Source: Candidatus Alistipes faecavium (GTDB lineage: Bacteria > Bacteroidota > Bacteroidia > Bacteroidales > Rikenellaceae). Taken from it: DNA of 64,000 nucleotides. The notes under the pieces were generated by a model. The model did no database searches. It was not told the DNA's origin and saw nothing but the letters and a program-made list of their open reading frames with translations. The DNA is taken from positions 31,096-95,095 of the forward strand of contig DWYP01000044.1 in NCBI GenBank assembly GCA_019118605.1. The letters run 5' to 3'. Positions 39,086 to 47,212 of this stretch are shown in pieces. The number at the start of each line of letters is the position of its first letter. Position 1 is the first letter of the stretch. The position numbers and the translations under genes were made by a program.

Positions 39086-42000
39086 ATGAACATCTCCGAA
39101 CTGAGCATCCGGCGGCCCGTGATGGCCTCGGTGCTGACGATCATCATCCTGCTTTTCGGATTCATCGGGTACAGCTACCTCGGCGTGCGCGAATACCCCA
39201 GCGTCGACAACCCGATCATCTCCGTGTCGTGCTCCTACCCCGGAGCCAATGCCGACGTGATCGAGAACCAGATCACCGAACCCCTCGAGCAGAACATCAA
39301 CGGCATCCCGGGCATCCGCTCGATGTCGAGCGTCAGCCAGCAGGGACAGAGCCGCATCACCGTGGAGTTCGAGCTCTCGGTCGACCTCGAGACCGCCGCC
39401 AACGACGTGCGCGACAAGGTCTCGCGCGCCCAGCGCTACCTGCCCCGCGACTGCGACCCCCCGACGGTGAGCAAGGCCGACGCCGACGCCACGCCGATCC
39501 TCATGGTCACGATCCAGAGCGACAAGCGCTCGCTGCTCGAGCTGAGCGAGATCGCCGACCTCACGGTCAAGGAGCAGCTGCAGACCATCAGCGACGTCAG
39601 CAGCGTGGAGATCTGGGGCGAGAAGCGCTATTCGATGCGCCTGTGGCTCGACCCCGAGAAGATGGCCGGATACGACATCACCCCCGTGGACGTGAAGAAC
39701 GCCCTCGACCGCGAGAACGTCGAGCTCCCCTCGGGAAGCATCGAGGGCAACACCACCGAGCTGACCATCCGCACGATGGGGCTCATGCACACCACCCAGG
39801 AGTTCAACGACCTGGTGCTGCGCGAGGAGGCCGGGCGCATCATCCGCCTGAGCGACGTCGGACGCGCCGAACTCGGGCCCCAGGACACGCGCAGCTACAT
39901 GAAGATGAACGGAATCCCGATGGTCGGCATCGTGGTGATCCCCCAGCCGGGCGCCAACCACATCGACATCGCCGACGCCGTGTACGAACGCATGGCCTCG
40001 ATGCGCAAGGATCTCCCGGACGACGTGGTGACATCCTACGGATTCGACAACACGCGATTCATCCGCGCCTCGATCGACGAGGTGAAGCAGACCGTCTACG
40101 AGGCCTTCGTGCTGGTAATCATCATCATCTTCCTCTTCCTGCGCAACTGGCGCGTGACGCTCATCCCCTGCATCGTCATCCCCGTGTCGCTCATCGGAAC
40201 CTTCTTCATCATGTACATCGCGGGGTTCTCGATCAACGTCCTCTCGATGCTGGCCGTGGTGCTCTCGGTGGGTCTGGTCGTCGACGACGCCATCGTGATG
40301 ACCGAAAACATCTACATCCGCATCGAGCGCGGCATGACGCCCTTCGACGCCGGAATCGAGGGCGCCAAGGAGATCTTCTTCGCCGTGCTCTCGACCTCCG
40401 TCACGCTCATCGCCGTATTCTTCCCGATCGTCTTCATGGAGGGCATGACCGGGCGTCTGTTCCGCGAGTTCAGCATGGTGATCTCCGGGGCCGTGGTCAT
40501 CTCGACATTCGCCGCCCTGACCATTACCCCGATGCTGGCCACGAAGCTCCTCGTGCGCCAGGAGCGCAAGAGCTGGTTCTACAACAAGACCGAGCCCTTC
40601 TTCGTGTGGCTCAACAGCTTCTACAGCCGCACGCTCGCCGCGTTCCTCCGCCGCCGCTGGCTCGCACTGCCGCTCGTCATCCTGACATTCGGACTCATCG
40701 GGTGGCTCTGGAGCACGATCCCCGACGAGATGGCGCCGCTCGAGGACCGCTCGCAGATCACGATCAACACCTCGGGATCCGAAGGCGCGACATACGAATA
40801 CATCCGCGACTACACCGAGGACATCAACCGCCTGGTCGACTCCCTGGTCACTGAGACCGAGGCCGTAACGGCCCGCGTGTCGAGCGGCCGCGGAAACATC
40901 CGCATCGCCCTGACCGACATCGCCGAGCGTGACCGCTCGCAGATGGAGATCGCCGAGGAGATCTCCGCCGCCGTGCGTTCGAAGACCAAGGCGCGGTCGT
41001 TCGTCCAGCAGCAGAGCACCTTCGGAGGGCGCCGCGGCAACATGCCCGTGCAGTATGTCCTCCAGGCCACGAACATCGAACGACTGCAGGAGGTGCTCCC
41101 GGAGTTCATGACGCGCGTCTACGAAAGCCCCGTCTTCCAGATGGCCGACGTGAACCTGAAGTTCAGCAAGCCCGAGGTGCGCATCACCATCAACCGCGAC
41201 AAGGCAAATCTGCTGGGGATATCGACGCGCGACATCGCACAGACCCTCCAGTACGGGCTCAGCGGACAGCGCATGGGATACTTCTACATGAACGGAAAGC
41301 AGTATGAGATCCTCGCCGAAATCAACCGCCAGCAGCGCAACAAGCCCGCCGACCTGCGGTCGATCTACGTGCGCAGCGACGGCGGCGAGATGATTCAGCT
41401 CGACAACCTCGTGGCGCTCGAGGAGAACGTCGCCCCTCCGCAGCTCTACCACTACAACCGCTTCCTCTCGGCAACCGTCTCGGCCGGACTGGCAAAGGGC
41501 ATGACCATCGGACAGGGCCTCGACGAGATGGATCGTATCGCCGAGGAGGTGCTCGGCGACGACTTCCGCACGGCCCTGGCCGGCGATTCGAAAGACTTCC
41601 GCGAGAGCTCCTCGAGCCTGATGTTCGCCTTCATCCTGGCCATCGTGCTCATCTACCTGATCCTCGCGGCGCAGTTCGAGAGTTTCAAGGACCCGCTCAT
41701 CATCATGCTCACCGTGCCCCTGGCCATCTCCGGAGCCCTGGTCTTCATGTGGAGCACCGACCAGACGATGAACATCTTCAGTCAGATCGGCATCATCATG
41801 CTCATCGGCCTGGTGGCCAAGAACGGCATTCTGATCGTGGAGTTCGCCAACCAGAAGCAGGAGGCCGGCATCGAGAAGACAGTGGCCATCGAGGAGGCGG
41901 CCCTGCAGCGCCTGCGCCCGATCCTGATGACCAGCGCCTCGACGATCCTCGGGCTGCTGCCCCTGACCGTCGCCACGGGCGAGGGCGCAAACGGCCGCAT

Positions 42001-42130
42001 CGCCATGGGTATCGCCGTCGTCGGCGGCATGGTGGTCTCGACCATCCTGACGCTCTATATCGTCCCGGCGATCTACAGCTACGTTTCGACCAACCGGGTC
42101 CGGAAGGCCCAAAAGCAGAATAAGGCATGA
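39086..42130 (+). CDS. RND efflux pump inner-membrane transporter
   Basis: A 1014-residue HAE1/AcrB-type proton-driven transporter. The N-terminus SIRRPVMASVLTIIILLFG, the motif SVGLVVDDAIVMTENI in TM4 with its proton-relay Asp pair, and the C-terminal ILGLLPLTVATGEGANGR are typical. Twelve hydrophobic segments fall in the two-fold repeat pattern. Substrate (drug, bile or metabolite) cannot be read from the sequence. It lies 13 bp after the adaptor and overlaps the channel gene as ATGA. Confidence 0.95.
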   Translation: MNISELSIRRPVMASVLTIIILLFGFIGYSYLGVREYPSVDNPIISVSCSYPGANADVIENQITEPLEQNINGIPGIRSMSSVSQQGQSRITVEFELSVDLETAANDVRDKVSRAQRYLPRDCDPPTVSKADADATPILMVTIQSDKRSLLELSEIADLTVKEQLQTISDVSSVEIWGEKRYSMRLWLDPEKMAGYDITPVDVKNALDRENVELPSGSIEGNTTELTIRTMGLMHTTQEFNDLVLREEAGRIIRLSDVGRAELGPQDTRSYMKMNGIPMVGIVVIPQPGANHIDIADAVYERMASMRKDLPDDVVTSYGFDNTRFIRASIDEVKQTVYEAFVLVIIIIFLFLRNWRVTLIPCIVIPVSLIGTFFIMYIAGFSINVLSMLAVVLSVGLVVDDAIVMTENIYIRIERGMTPFDAGIEGAKEIFFAVLSTSVTLIAVFFPIVFMEGMTGRLFREFSMVISGAVVISTFAALTITPMLATKLLVRQERKSWFYNKTEPFFVWLNSFYSRTLAAFLRRRWLALPLVILTFGLIGWLWSTIPDEMAPLEDRSQITINTSGSEGATYEYIRDYTEDINRLVDSLVTETEAVTARVSSGRGNIRIALTDIAERDRSQMEIAEEISAAVRSKTKARSFVQQQSTFGGRRGNMPVQYVLQATNIERLQEVLPEFMTRVYESPVFQMADVNLKFSKPEVRITINRDKANLLGISTRDIAQTLQYGLSGQRMGYFYMNGKQYEILAEINRQQRNKPADLRSIYVRSDGGEMIQLDNLVALEENVAPPQLYHYNRFLSATVSAGLAKGMTIGQGLDEMDRIAEEVLGDDFRTALAGDSKDFRESSSSLMFAFILAIVLIYLILAAQFESFKDPLIIMLTVPLAISGALVFMWSTDQTMNIFSQIGIIMLIGLVAKNGILIVEFANQKQEAGIEKTVAIEEAALQRLRPILMTSASTILGLLPLTVATGEGANGRIAMGIAVVGGMVVSTILTLYIVPAIYSYVSTNRVRKAQKQNKA

Positions 42131-43476
42131 AAAAGCTCCTATTCCTCGTTTTGTTCCTGAGCGCTGCGGAATTCGTGGCGGCACAGCAGCTTCCCGCTCC
42201 GGATCAGGAGCCCGGACGCGAGCCGCTCACGCTGCGCGAATGCCTCGAGACAGGCCTCGAACAGAATTACGACATACGCATCGTCCGCAACGAGGAGCGC
42301 ATCAGCGACAACGACGCCACGGCGGCCAATGCCGGCATGCTCCCGACCGTCGACCTCGAAGCCGGATACGCCGGGACGTTCGACAACAGCCGCCGCACGA
42401 CCCTGCGCGAAGGGGGCGCGGAGAGCGAGCACGGCGTCTACGACCAGTCGGCCGATGTCGGCGTGGCGGTCAACTGGACGCTCTTCGACGGCTTCCGCAT
42501 CCGCACCGAATACAAGAAGCTCCGCGAGCTGCAGCAGCGCGGGGCCCTCAACACGCGCCTGACGATCGAGGATTTCGTGGCGACCTTCACCGCCGAATAC
42601 TACAATTTCGTGCAGCAGACGCTCCGCCTGGCCAACTTCCGGTATGCCATGGATCTCTCGCGCGAACGCATGCGCATCGCCGAGGAGTGGTACCGCGTGG
42701 GAAGCTCGGCGCGGCTGGAGATCCTTCAGGCCCGCGTGGACTTCAACGCCGACAGTTCGCAGTACATGTCGCAGATCGAGCTGGTGACCGCCTCGAGGAT
42801 CCGCATCAACGAACTGCTGGCAAACCCCGACCTGGGGCGTGAATTCAGCGTGCAGGACACGCTCATCGTCATCAACGACCGCCTGCGCTGGGACGACCTC
42901 GTGGGCAAGACCTGCGAGACGAATGCCGAGCTGCTGATCGCCGACCGCGACAATGCCATCTCGGAGCTCGATCTGAAGAGCATCCGCTCGCGCAACTACC
43001 CATACGTCCGCCTTTCGACCGGATACGGGTACAACTACAACCGCTACGGAAGCGGCACGAACCTCGCGCGCGGCACCCTGGGGCTGAATGCCGGGGTGCA
43101 GGTGGGATTCACGCTCTTCGACGGGAACCGCCGCCGCGAGCAGCGCAACGCCCGGATCACGGTAGAGAACACGCAGCTCACGCGCCAGCGGCTCGAACAG
43201 TCGATCCTGGCCGACCTGTCGAACTTCTGGCAGGCATACCGCAACAACCTCGAGGTCATCCAGCTCGAGAAGGAGAACCTCATCGCCGCACGCGAGAACT
43301 ACCGCATCGCCATGCTCCGCTATCAGAAGGGCGACCTTTCGGGCATCGAGGTGCGCGAGGCCCAGAAGAGCCTGCTCGACGCCGAGGAGCGCATCCTCAC
43401 GGCGCAGTACAACACGAAGCTGTGCGAGATTTCGCTCCAGCAGATCAGCGGCAACATCCTTGTCTACATGAACTGA
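42127..43476 (+). CDS. TolC-family outer-membrane channel
   Basis: A 449-residue outer membrane efflux protein with a signal peptide (about 1-19) and two OEP repeats, each with a coiled-coil alpha-barrel part (for example QLTRQRLEQSILADLSNFWQ) and strand regions (PYVRLSTGYGYNYN). No lipobox Cys follows the signal, so it is TolC-like rather than OprM-like. It completes the tripartite pump. Confidence 0.92.
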   Translation: MKKLLFLVLFLSAAEFVAAQQLPAPDQEPGREPLTLRECLETGLEQNYDIRIVRNEERISDNDATAANAGMLPTVDLEAGYAGTFDNSRRTTLREGGAESEHGVYDQSADVGVAVNWTLFDGFRIRTEYKKLRELQQRGALNTRLTIEDFVATFTAEYYNFVQQTLRLANFRYAMDLSRERMRIAEEWYRVGSSARLEILQARVDFNADSSQYMSQIELVTASRIRINELLANPDLGREFSVQDTLIVINDRLRWDDLVGKTCETNAELLIADRDNAISELDLKSIRSRNYPYVRLSTGYGYNYNRYGSGTNLARGTLGLNAGVQVGFTLFDGNRRREQRNARITVENTQLTRQRLEQSILADLSNFWQAYRNNLEVIQLEKENLIAARENYRIAMLRYQKGDLSGIEVREAQKSLLDAEERILTAQYNTKLCEISLQQISGNILVYMN

Positions 43477-43548
43477 CCGCTCCTCTTCGGGAGGGGGCAT
43501 ATGGATATATGGACTGCCCTGTCCGGAGCGCATCCGCTTACACGACCT

Positions 43549-43584
43549 GCCCTTTCTCCTTCGCGAGGAAGGGCGGATTTTTTT
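43549..43584 (+). terminator. Terminator of the RND operon
   Basis: GCCCTT (43549-43554) pairs with AAGGGC (43569-43574) with further partial pairing inside, followed by GGA and a run of seven T residues (43578-43584). Confidence 0.75.
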
Positions 43585-43605
43585 CGAAATATTTTCCTTT
43601 GGAAA

Positions 43606-43637
43606 TTTGTTTTACAGGAAAATACTTTTTACCTTTG
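43606..43637 (+). promoter_or_regulatory. Promoter of the thioredoxin-ferredoxin-MarR cluster
   Basis: TTTG at 43606-43609 and TACCTTTG at 43630-43637 are 20 bases apart, a perfect consensus. A ribosome site GAAAGGAG lies between it and the ATG at 43671. Confidence 0.87.
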
Positions 43638-43670
43638 TCGCAGAAAGGAGAACCAAAAGAGAAACGATCC

Positions 43671-44144
43671 ATGAAAAAAGTGCTGTTCACGACCTGGGCC
43701 CTTCTGGCGCTGACCGTCTCCGGATGCAACGCCCAGAACAACGCAAACAAAGACAAAAACAATAAAAACAAGACAATGACCATGAAAACCATCCATCTGA
43801 CCAAGGCCGACTTCCTGAAAAAGGTCGTCGACTACGAATCGAACCCGCAGGAGTGGAAATACCTCGGCGACAAGCCCGCAGTAATCGACTTTTATGCCTC
43901 GTGGTGCGGACCCTGCAAGGCCCTTTCGCCCGTGCTCGAGGAGCTCGCGGGTGAATACGCCGACCGGATCTACATCTACAAGATCGACACCGAGCAGGAG
44001 CAGGAACTCGCCGCGGCGTTCGGCATCCGCTCGATCCCGACGCTGCTCTTCGTACCCCTTGAGGGGAAGCCGCAGATGGCGCAGGGCGCCCTGCCCAAGG
44101 CAACGCTCAAGGAGGCCATCGACCGAATCCTGTTGAACCGCTGA
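43671..44144 (+). CDS. Membrane-anchored thioredoxin-like protein
   Basis: A 157-residue protein with a lipoprotein-type N-terminus (LTVSGC, lipidated Cys19), a short Asn/Lys-rich linker and a thioredoxin domain whose active site is WCGPC (Cys79 and Cys82). The cis-Pro segment reads IRSIPTLLF. The Gly-Pro dipeptide is that of a reducing thioredoxin, and the lipobox implies action in the periplasm. It is the first gene of a small redox cluster with a ferredoxin-like and a MarR-type gene. GAAAGGAG is an unusually good ribosome site for this genome. Confidence 0.9.
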   Translation: MKKVLFTTWALLALTVSGCNAQNNANKDKNNKNKTMTMKTIHLTKADFLKKVVDYESNPQEWKYLGDKPAVIDFYASWCGPCKALSPVLEELAGEYADRIYIYKIDTEQEQELAAAFGIRSIPTLLFVPLEGKPQMAQGALPKATLKEAIDRILLNR

Positions 44145-44157
44145 TCCGCATACGGCC

Positions 44158-44343
44158 ATGGCACTGACTATCGACCCCGCCCGCTGCCCGCAGAACCACC
44201 GCTGCCCGCTCATCGACCTCTGCCCCGTGGGGGCCATTTCGCAGGAAGGGTTCTCCCTGCCGCAGATCGACCCCGCGCTGTGCATCGAATGCGGCCTCTG
44301 CGCCGAGAACTGCGGCCGGCAGGCCGTTTACAAGAAGGAGTAG
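44158..44343 (+). CDS. Small ferredoxin-like Fe-S protein
   Basis: A 61-residue protein with seven cysteines. The C-terminal motif CIECGLCAENC (42, 45, 48, 52) is a standard [4Fe-4S] pattern. The N-terminal set is Cys10, 16 and 22 with CPVGAI, spaced x5-x5 instead of xx-xx, so a second cluster would lack one ligand or be [3Fe-4S]. It lies 13 bp after the thioredoxin gene and 11 bp before the MarR gene. Partner and direction of electron flow are unknown. Confidence 0.88.
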   Translation: MALTIDPARCPQNHRCPLIDLCPVGAISQEGFSLPQIDPALCIECGLCAENCGRQAVYKKE

Positions 44344-44354
44344 ACGCGAAGGAT

Positions 44355-44711
44355 ATGGATACGCTGTGCAAGATACGCGACCTGCAACGGGCCGTCGCAC
44401 ATTTCGAAGGGATGTTCGAGGAGCGCTACGGCATCTGCCTCAACGAGGGGATGGTGCTCTGCACGCTTTCGAAGGCCGGGAAGATGTGTCCGGGGGAGCT
44501 GGGCGAGGCAATGGGCCTCACCCCCTCGAACATGTCGAAGGTCCTGCGCGCGGCCGAGACGAAGGGGCTGGTCGCAAGGGAGCTCTGCTGCCGCGACCGG
44601 CGCCAGACCTACTATGCGCTCACGGAGAAGGGTCGCGAGCTCTTCCGCTCGCTGGACTGCCGCGCCGTCGAGATCCCCGAGCAGCTGCGCGACTGGCTCC
44701 GGGAGGAATAA
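44355..44711 (+). CDS. MarR-family transcriptional regulator
   Basis: A 118-residue winged-helix regulator: VLCTLSKAGKMCPGELGEAM then GLTPSNMSKVLRAAETKGLV form the HTH, followed by the wing CCRDRRQTYYALTEKGREL. Dimerisation helices are short. Five cysteines (including a CC pair in the wing) raise the possibility of redox sensing, which would suit the neighbouring thioredoxin and ferredoxin genes. That is an inference. The start is ATG 44355; a longer frame back to 44280 shadows the ferredoxin gene. Confidence 0.82.
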   Translation: MDTLCKIRDLQRAVAHFEGMFEERYGICLNEGMVLCTLSKAGKMCPGELGEAMGLTPSNMSKVLRAAETKGLVARELCCRDRRQTYYALTEKGRELFRSLDCRAVEIPEQLRDWLREE

Positions 44712-44932
44712 GGGGCGGAGGCGGGGCCGCCAAGGACAAAGGGCCAAGGACAAAAGGCCCCGGCGCACACGGGAACGGAAGGGGGAGCTCGACAGACGGG
44801 CTTCCCCTTCCGATTGCGGCGTACCCGCCGATGCGCGCGCCGCAGCCCTGTCCGGCGGGCCGTCGAGCAGCCGCACGAAAAGACTCCGAACGTTTTGAGG
44901 CGAAAATGGCGGCAATCCGGAAAATTTGACCT
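44712..44932. other. Non-coding spacer with a short GC-rich duplication
   Basis: Nothing coding is seen. GCCAAGGACAAAGG is followed directly by a near-copy GCCAAGGACAAAAGG (about 44729-44757). The rest is GC-rich and ends at the promoter of the next gene. Confidence 0.5.
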
Positions 44933-44940
44933 ACCTTTGC
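44933..44940 (+). promoter_or_regulatory. -7 element for the AspT/YidE-type transporter
   Basis: TACCTTTG matches TAnnTTTG 28 bp before the start codon. No -33 box is found at the expected distance. Confidence 0.55.
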
Positions 44941-44968
44941 GGGATCATAACCGAATCCGCTGCACATC

Positions 44969-46630
44969 ATGGACTGGCTCAAGGATCTTCTGCTCGAACA
45001 CTCGGCCCTGCAGGCCGTGGTGGTGATCTCGCTCATCTCCACGGTCGGGATCATGCTGGGAAAGATCCGCTTCTTCGGAATCTCCCTCGGCACGGCCTTC
45101 ATCTTCTTCACGGGGATCCTGGCCGGGCACTTCGGACTGACGATCGACCCCCAGATGCTCATCTACGCCGAGAGTTTCGGGCTCATCCTCTTCGTATACG
45201 CCCTCGGGCTGCAGGTCGGCCCGGGATTCTTCAGCTCCATGCGCGCCGAGGGGACGCGGCTCCTTACACCGGCCATCGCACTGATCGTCCTCGGCACGCT
45301 CCTGGCTGTGGGCCTCGCCTGCGCCTTCGGGATCCCGATGCCCGACATGTCGGGCATCCTCTGCGGCGCGACGACCAACACCCCGGCCCTCGGAGCTGCG
45401 CAGCAGACCCTGCAGCAGATGGGAATCGACGCCAACGGCGCCGCCCTGGGATGCGCCGTGACCTACCCGCTGGGCGTCGTGGGCGTGATCCTGGCCATCG
45501 TCTTCCTGCGCCGCTTCTTCGTGCGCCCGGCCGACCTCCCGGGGCCCGATGCCGAACACCGCAAGAACGTCTTCATCGCCAGCTACCACATCACCAACCC
45601 CGCGCTCTTCGGAAAGAACATCCACGACATCGCCGTCAACAGCCACCACCGCTTCGTCATCTCACGCGTGTGGCGCAACGGGCAGGTGTCGATCCCGACC
45701 TCGGACAAGACCCTCGAGCAGGACGACGTAATCCTCGTCATCACGACCCCTGCGGAGGCCGAAGCCCTCGGCATGATCTTCGGAGAGCAGGAGAAGCGCG
45801 ACTGGAACAAGAAGGACATCGACTGGAACGCCGTCGACAGCCAGCTCATCTCGCAACGCATCCTCGTCACACGCCCCGAGATCAACGGGAAACGCCTCTC
45901 GCAGCTGCGCCTGCGCAACTCCTACGGCATCAACATCAGCCGCGTATACCGCTCGGGCGTGCAGCTGCTCGCCACGCCCGACCTGCGGCTGCAGCTCGGA
46001 GACCGACTGACGGTCGTCGGCGAGGCCCAGGCGATCCGCAACGTCGAGAAGATCCTCGGAAACGCCGTCAAGAGCCTCAACGAACCGAACCTCGTGGCGG
46101 TCTTCATCGGGCTGATCCTCGGACTGACGCTCGGAAGCATTCCCGTGTCGATCCCCGGGATCTCGATTCCCGTGAAGCTGGGACTCGCCGGAGGCCCGAT
46201 CATCGTCGGCATCCTCATCGGCACCTTCGGGCCACGCCTGCACATGATTACCTACACCACGCAGAGCGCCAACCTCATGCTCCGCGCCCTGGGGTTGTCG
46301 ATGTACCTCGCCTGTCTGGGGCTCGACGCCGGGCGGCACTTCTTCGAAACGGTCATGCGCCCCGAAGGGGCCCTGTGGCTCGGCACGGGATTCCTGCTCA
46401 CGTTCGTACCCGTGGTGCTCGTGGGGCTCTTCGCCCTGCGCGTCATGAAGGTCGACTTCGGGTCGGTCTCGGGACTGCTGTGCGGCAGCATGGCAAACCC
46501 CATGGCACTGAACTACGCCAACGACACGATCGAGGGCGACAACCCCTCAGTGTCGTACGCCACGGTCTATCCGGTGTGCATGTTCCTGCGCGTAATCATT
46601 ATCCAGGTGACGCTGATGCTCGTGCTCTGA
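44969..46630 (+). CDS. AspT/YidE-type transporter with central TrkA_C domains
   Basis: A 553-residue membrane protein of the aspartate:alanine exchanger (AAE) family. Two homologous membrane halves (FVYALGLQVGPGFFSSMRAEG in the first and LRALGLSMYLACLGLDAGRHF in the second, each with the AspT/YidE/YbjL duplication pattern) flank two cytoplasmic TrkA_C/RCK domains (about residues 195-375). In this family some members exchange aspartate for alanine and others carry succinate; the substrate here is not known. It stands alone between a promoter and a terminator. Confidence 0.88.
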   Translation: MDWLKDLLLEHSALQAVVVISLISTVGIMLGKIRFFGISLGTAFIFFTGILAGHFGLTIDPQMLIYAESFGLILFVYALGLQVGPGFFSSMRAEGTRLLTPAIALIVLGTLLAVGLACAFGIPMPDMSGILCGATTNTPALGAAQQTLQQMGIDANGAALGCAVTYPLGVVGVILAIVFLRRFFVRPADLPGPDAEHRKNVFIASYHITNPALFGKNIHDIAVNSHHRFVISRVWRNGQVSIPTSDKTLEQDDVILVITTPAEAEALGMIFGEQEKRDWNKKDIDWNAVDSQLISQRILVTRPEINGKRLSQLRLRNSYGINISRVYRSGVQLLATPDLRLQLGDRLTVVGEAQAIRNVEKILGNAVKSLNEPNLVAVFIGLILGLTLGSIPVSIPGISIPVKLGLAGGPIIVGILIGTFGPRLHMITYTTQSANLMLRALGLSMYLACLGLDAGRHFFETVMRPEGALWLGTGFLLTFVPVVLVGLFALRVMKVDFGSVSGLLCGSMANPMALNYANDTIEGDNPSVSYATVYPVCMFLRVIIIQVTLMLVL

Positions 46631-46648
46631 GACCCGGGCTCCCGCAAC

Positions 46649-46689
46649 AAAACATCCGGCCGCTCCGCTTCGGAACGACCGGATGTTTT
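46649..46689. terminator. Bidirectional terminator between the transporter and the Nudix gene
   Basis: AAAACATCCGG (46649-46659) pairs with CCGGATGTTTT (46679-46689) around a GC-rich loop region that can pair further with one mismatch. The A- and T-flanks serve both convergent transcripts. Confidence 0.85.
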
Positions 46690-46705
46690 ATTCGATGAAG
46701 GGTCT

Positions 46706-47212
46706 TCAGAGCGACGGGAACAGCAGCTTCACCTCGCCCTCGAAGTTGGGCGTGAAGACCCCCTTGCCGAGGTTCGCGCGGATCTCCCCGGGCATCCAGA
46801 AGCGCCCGCCGTCCAACTCGCCGCTCGGCGTCACCGCCCCGTCGTAGACCGTGCGGTGCACGTAGACCAGTTCGTATTCGCGCGCCGAGCGGAACGGGTA
46901 GACGGCAATCCGCTCGGGGGTGAACTCCGTGACGCCGATCTCCTCGCGCACCTCGCGCCGCAGGGCCTCGTCGACCGTCTCGCCGAAGTCGACGTGTCCG
47001 CCCACGGCCGTATCCCACCGCCCGGGCTGGATGTCCTTCCACAGGGGGCGTTTCTGGAGGTAAAGCTCCCCGCGGGAGTTGAACAGGTGCAGGTGCACGA
47101 CCGGATGCAGGAGCATCGACCCGCCGTGGCATTCGCCGCGCGTGGCGCGTCCGATGACCTTTCCCGAAAGGTCGACCACCGGAAAGAGTTCGCTGCTATT
47201 GTCGGCTTTCAT
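46706..47212 (-). CDS. Nudix hydrolase (YfcD-like)
   Basis: A 168-residue Nudix protein. The box GX5EX7REUXEEXGU is seen as GGHVDFGETVDEALRREV followed by REEIGV. The upstream LHLFNSRGELYLQKRP segment resembles the YfcD and isopentenyl-diphosphate isomerase-like group. The substrate is unknown; house-cleaning of nucleoside diphosphate derivatives is typical. The ATG at 47212 lies inside the last 17 bp of the OstA-like gene, so translation is probably coupled. The longer frame back to 47539 is a shadow of the repeat region. Confidence 0.9.
   Translation of the reverse strand: MKADNSSELFPVVDLSGKVIGRATRGECHGGSMLLHPVVHLHLFNSRGELYLQKRPLWKDIQPGRWDTAVGGHVDFGETVDEALRREVREEIGVTEFTPERIAVYPFRSAREYELVYVHRTVYDGAVTPSGELDGGRFWMPGEIRANLGKGVFTPNFEGEVKLLFPSL

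Noticed and set aside
39011..42184. 1057-residue open frame on the minus strand opposite the RND transporter
   Set aside because: It is a complementary-strand shadow of a clear, full-length RND gene. The translation is His/Asp/Val-rich without any domain, as expected when high-GC codons are read antisense.
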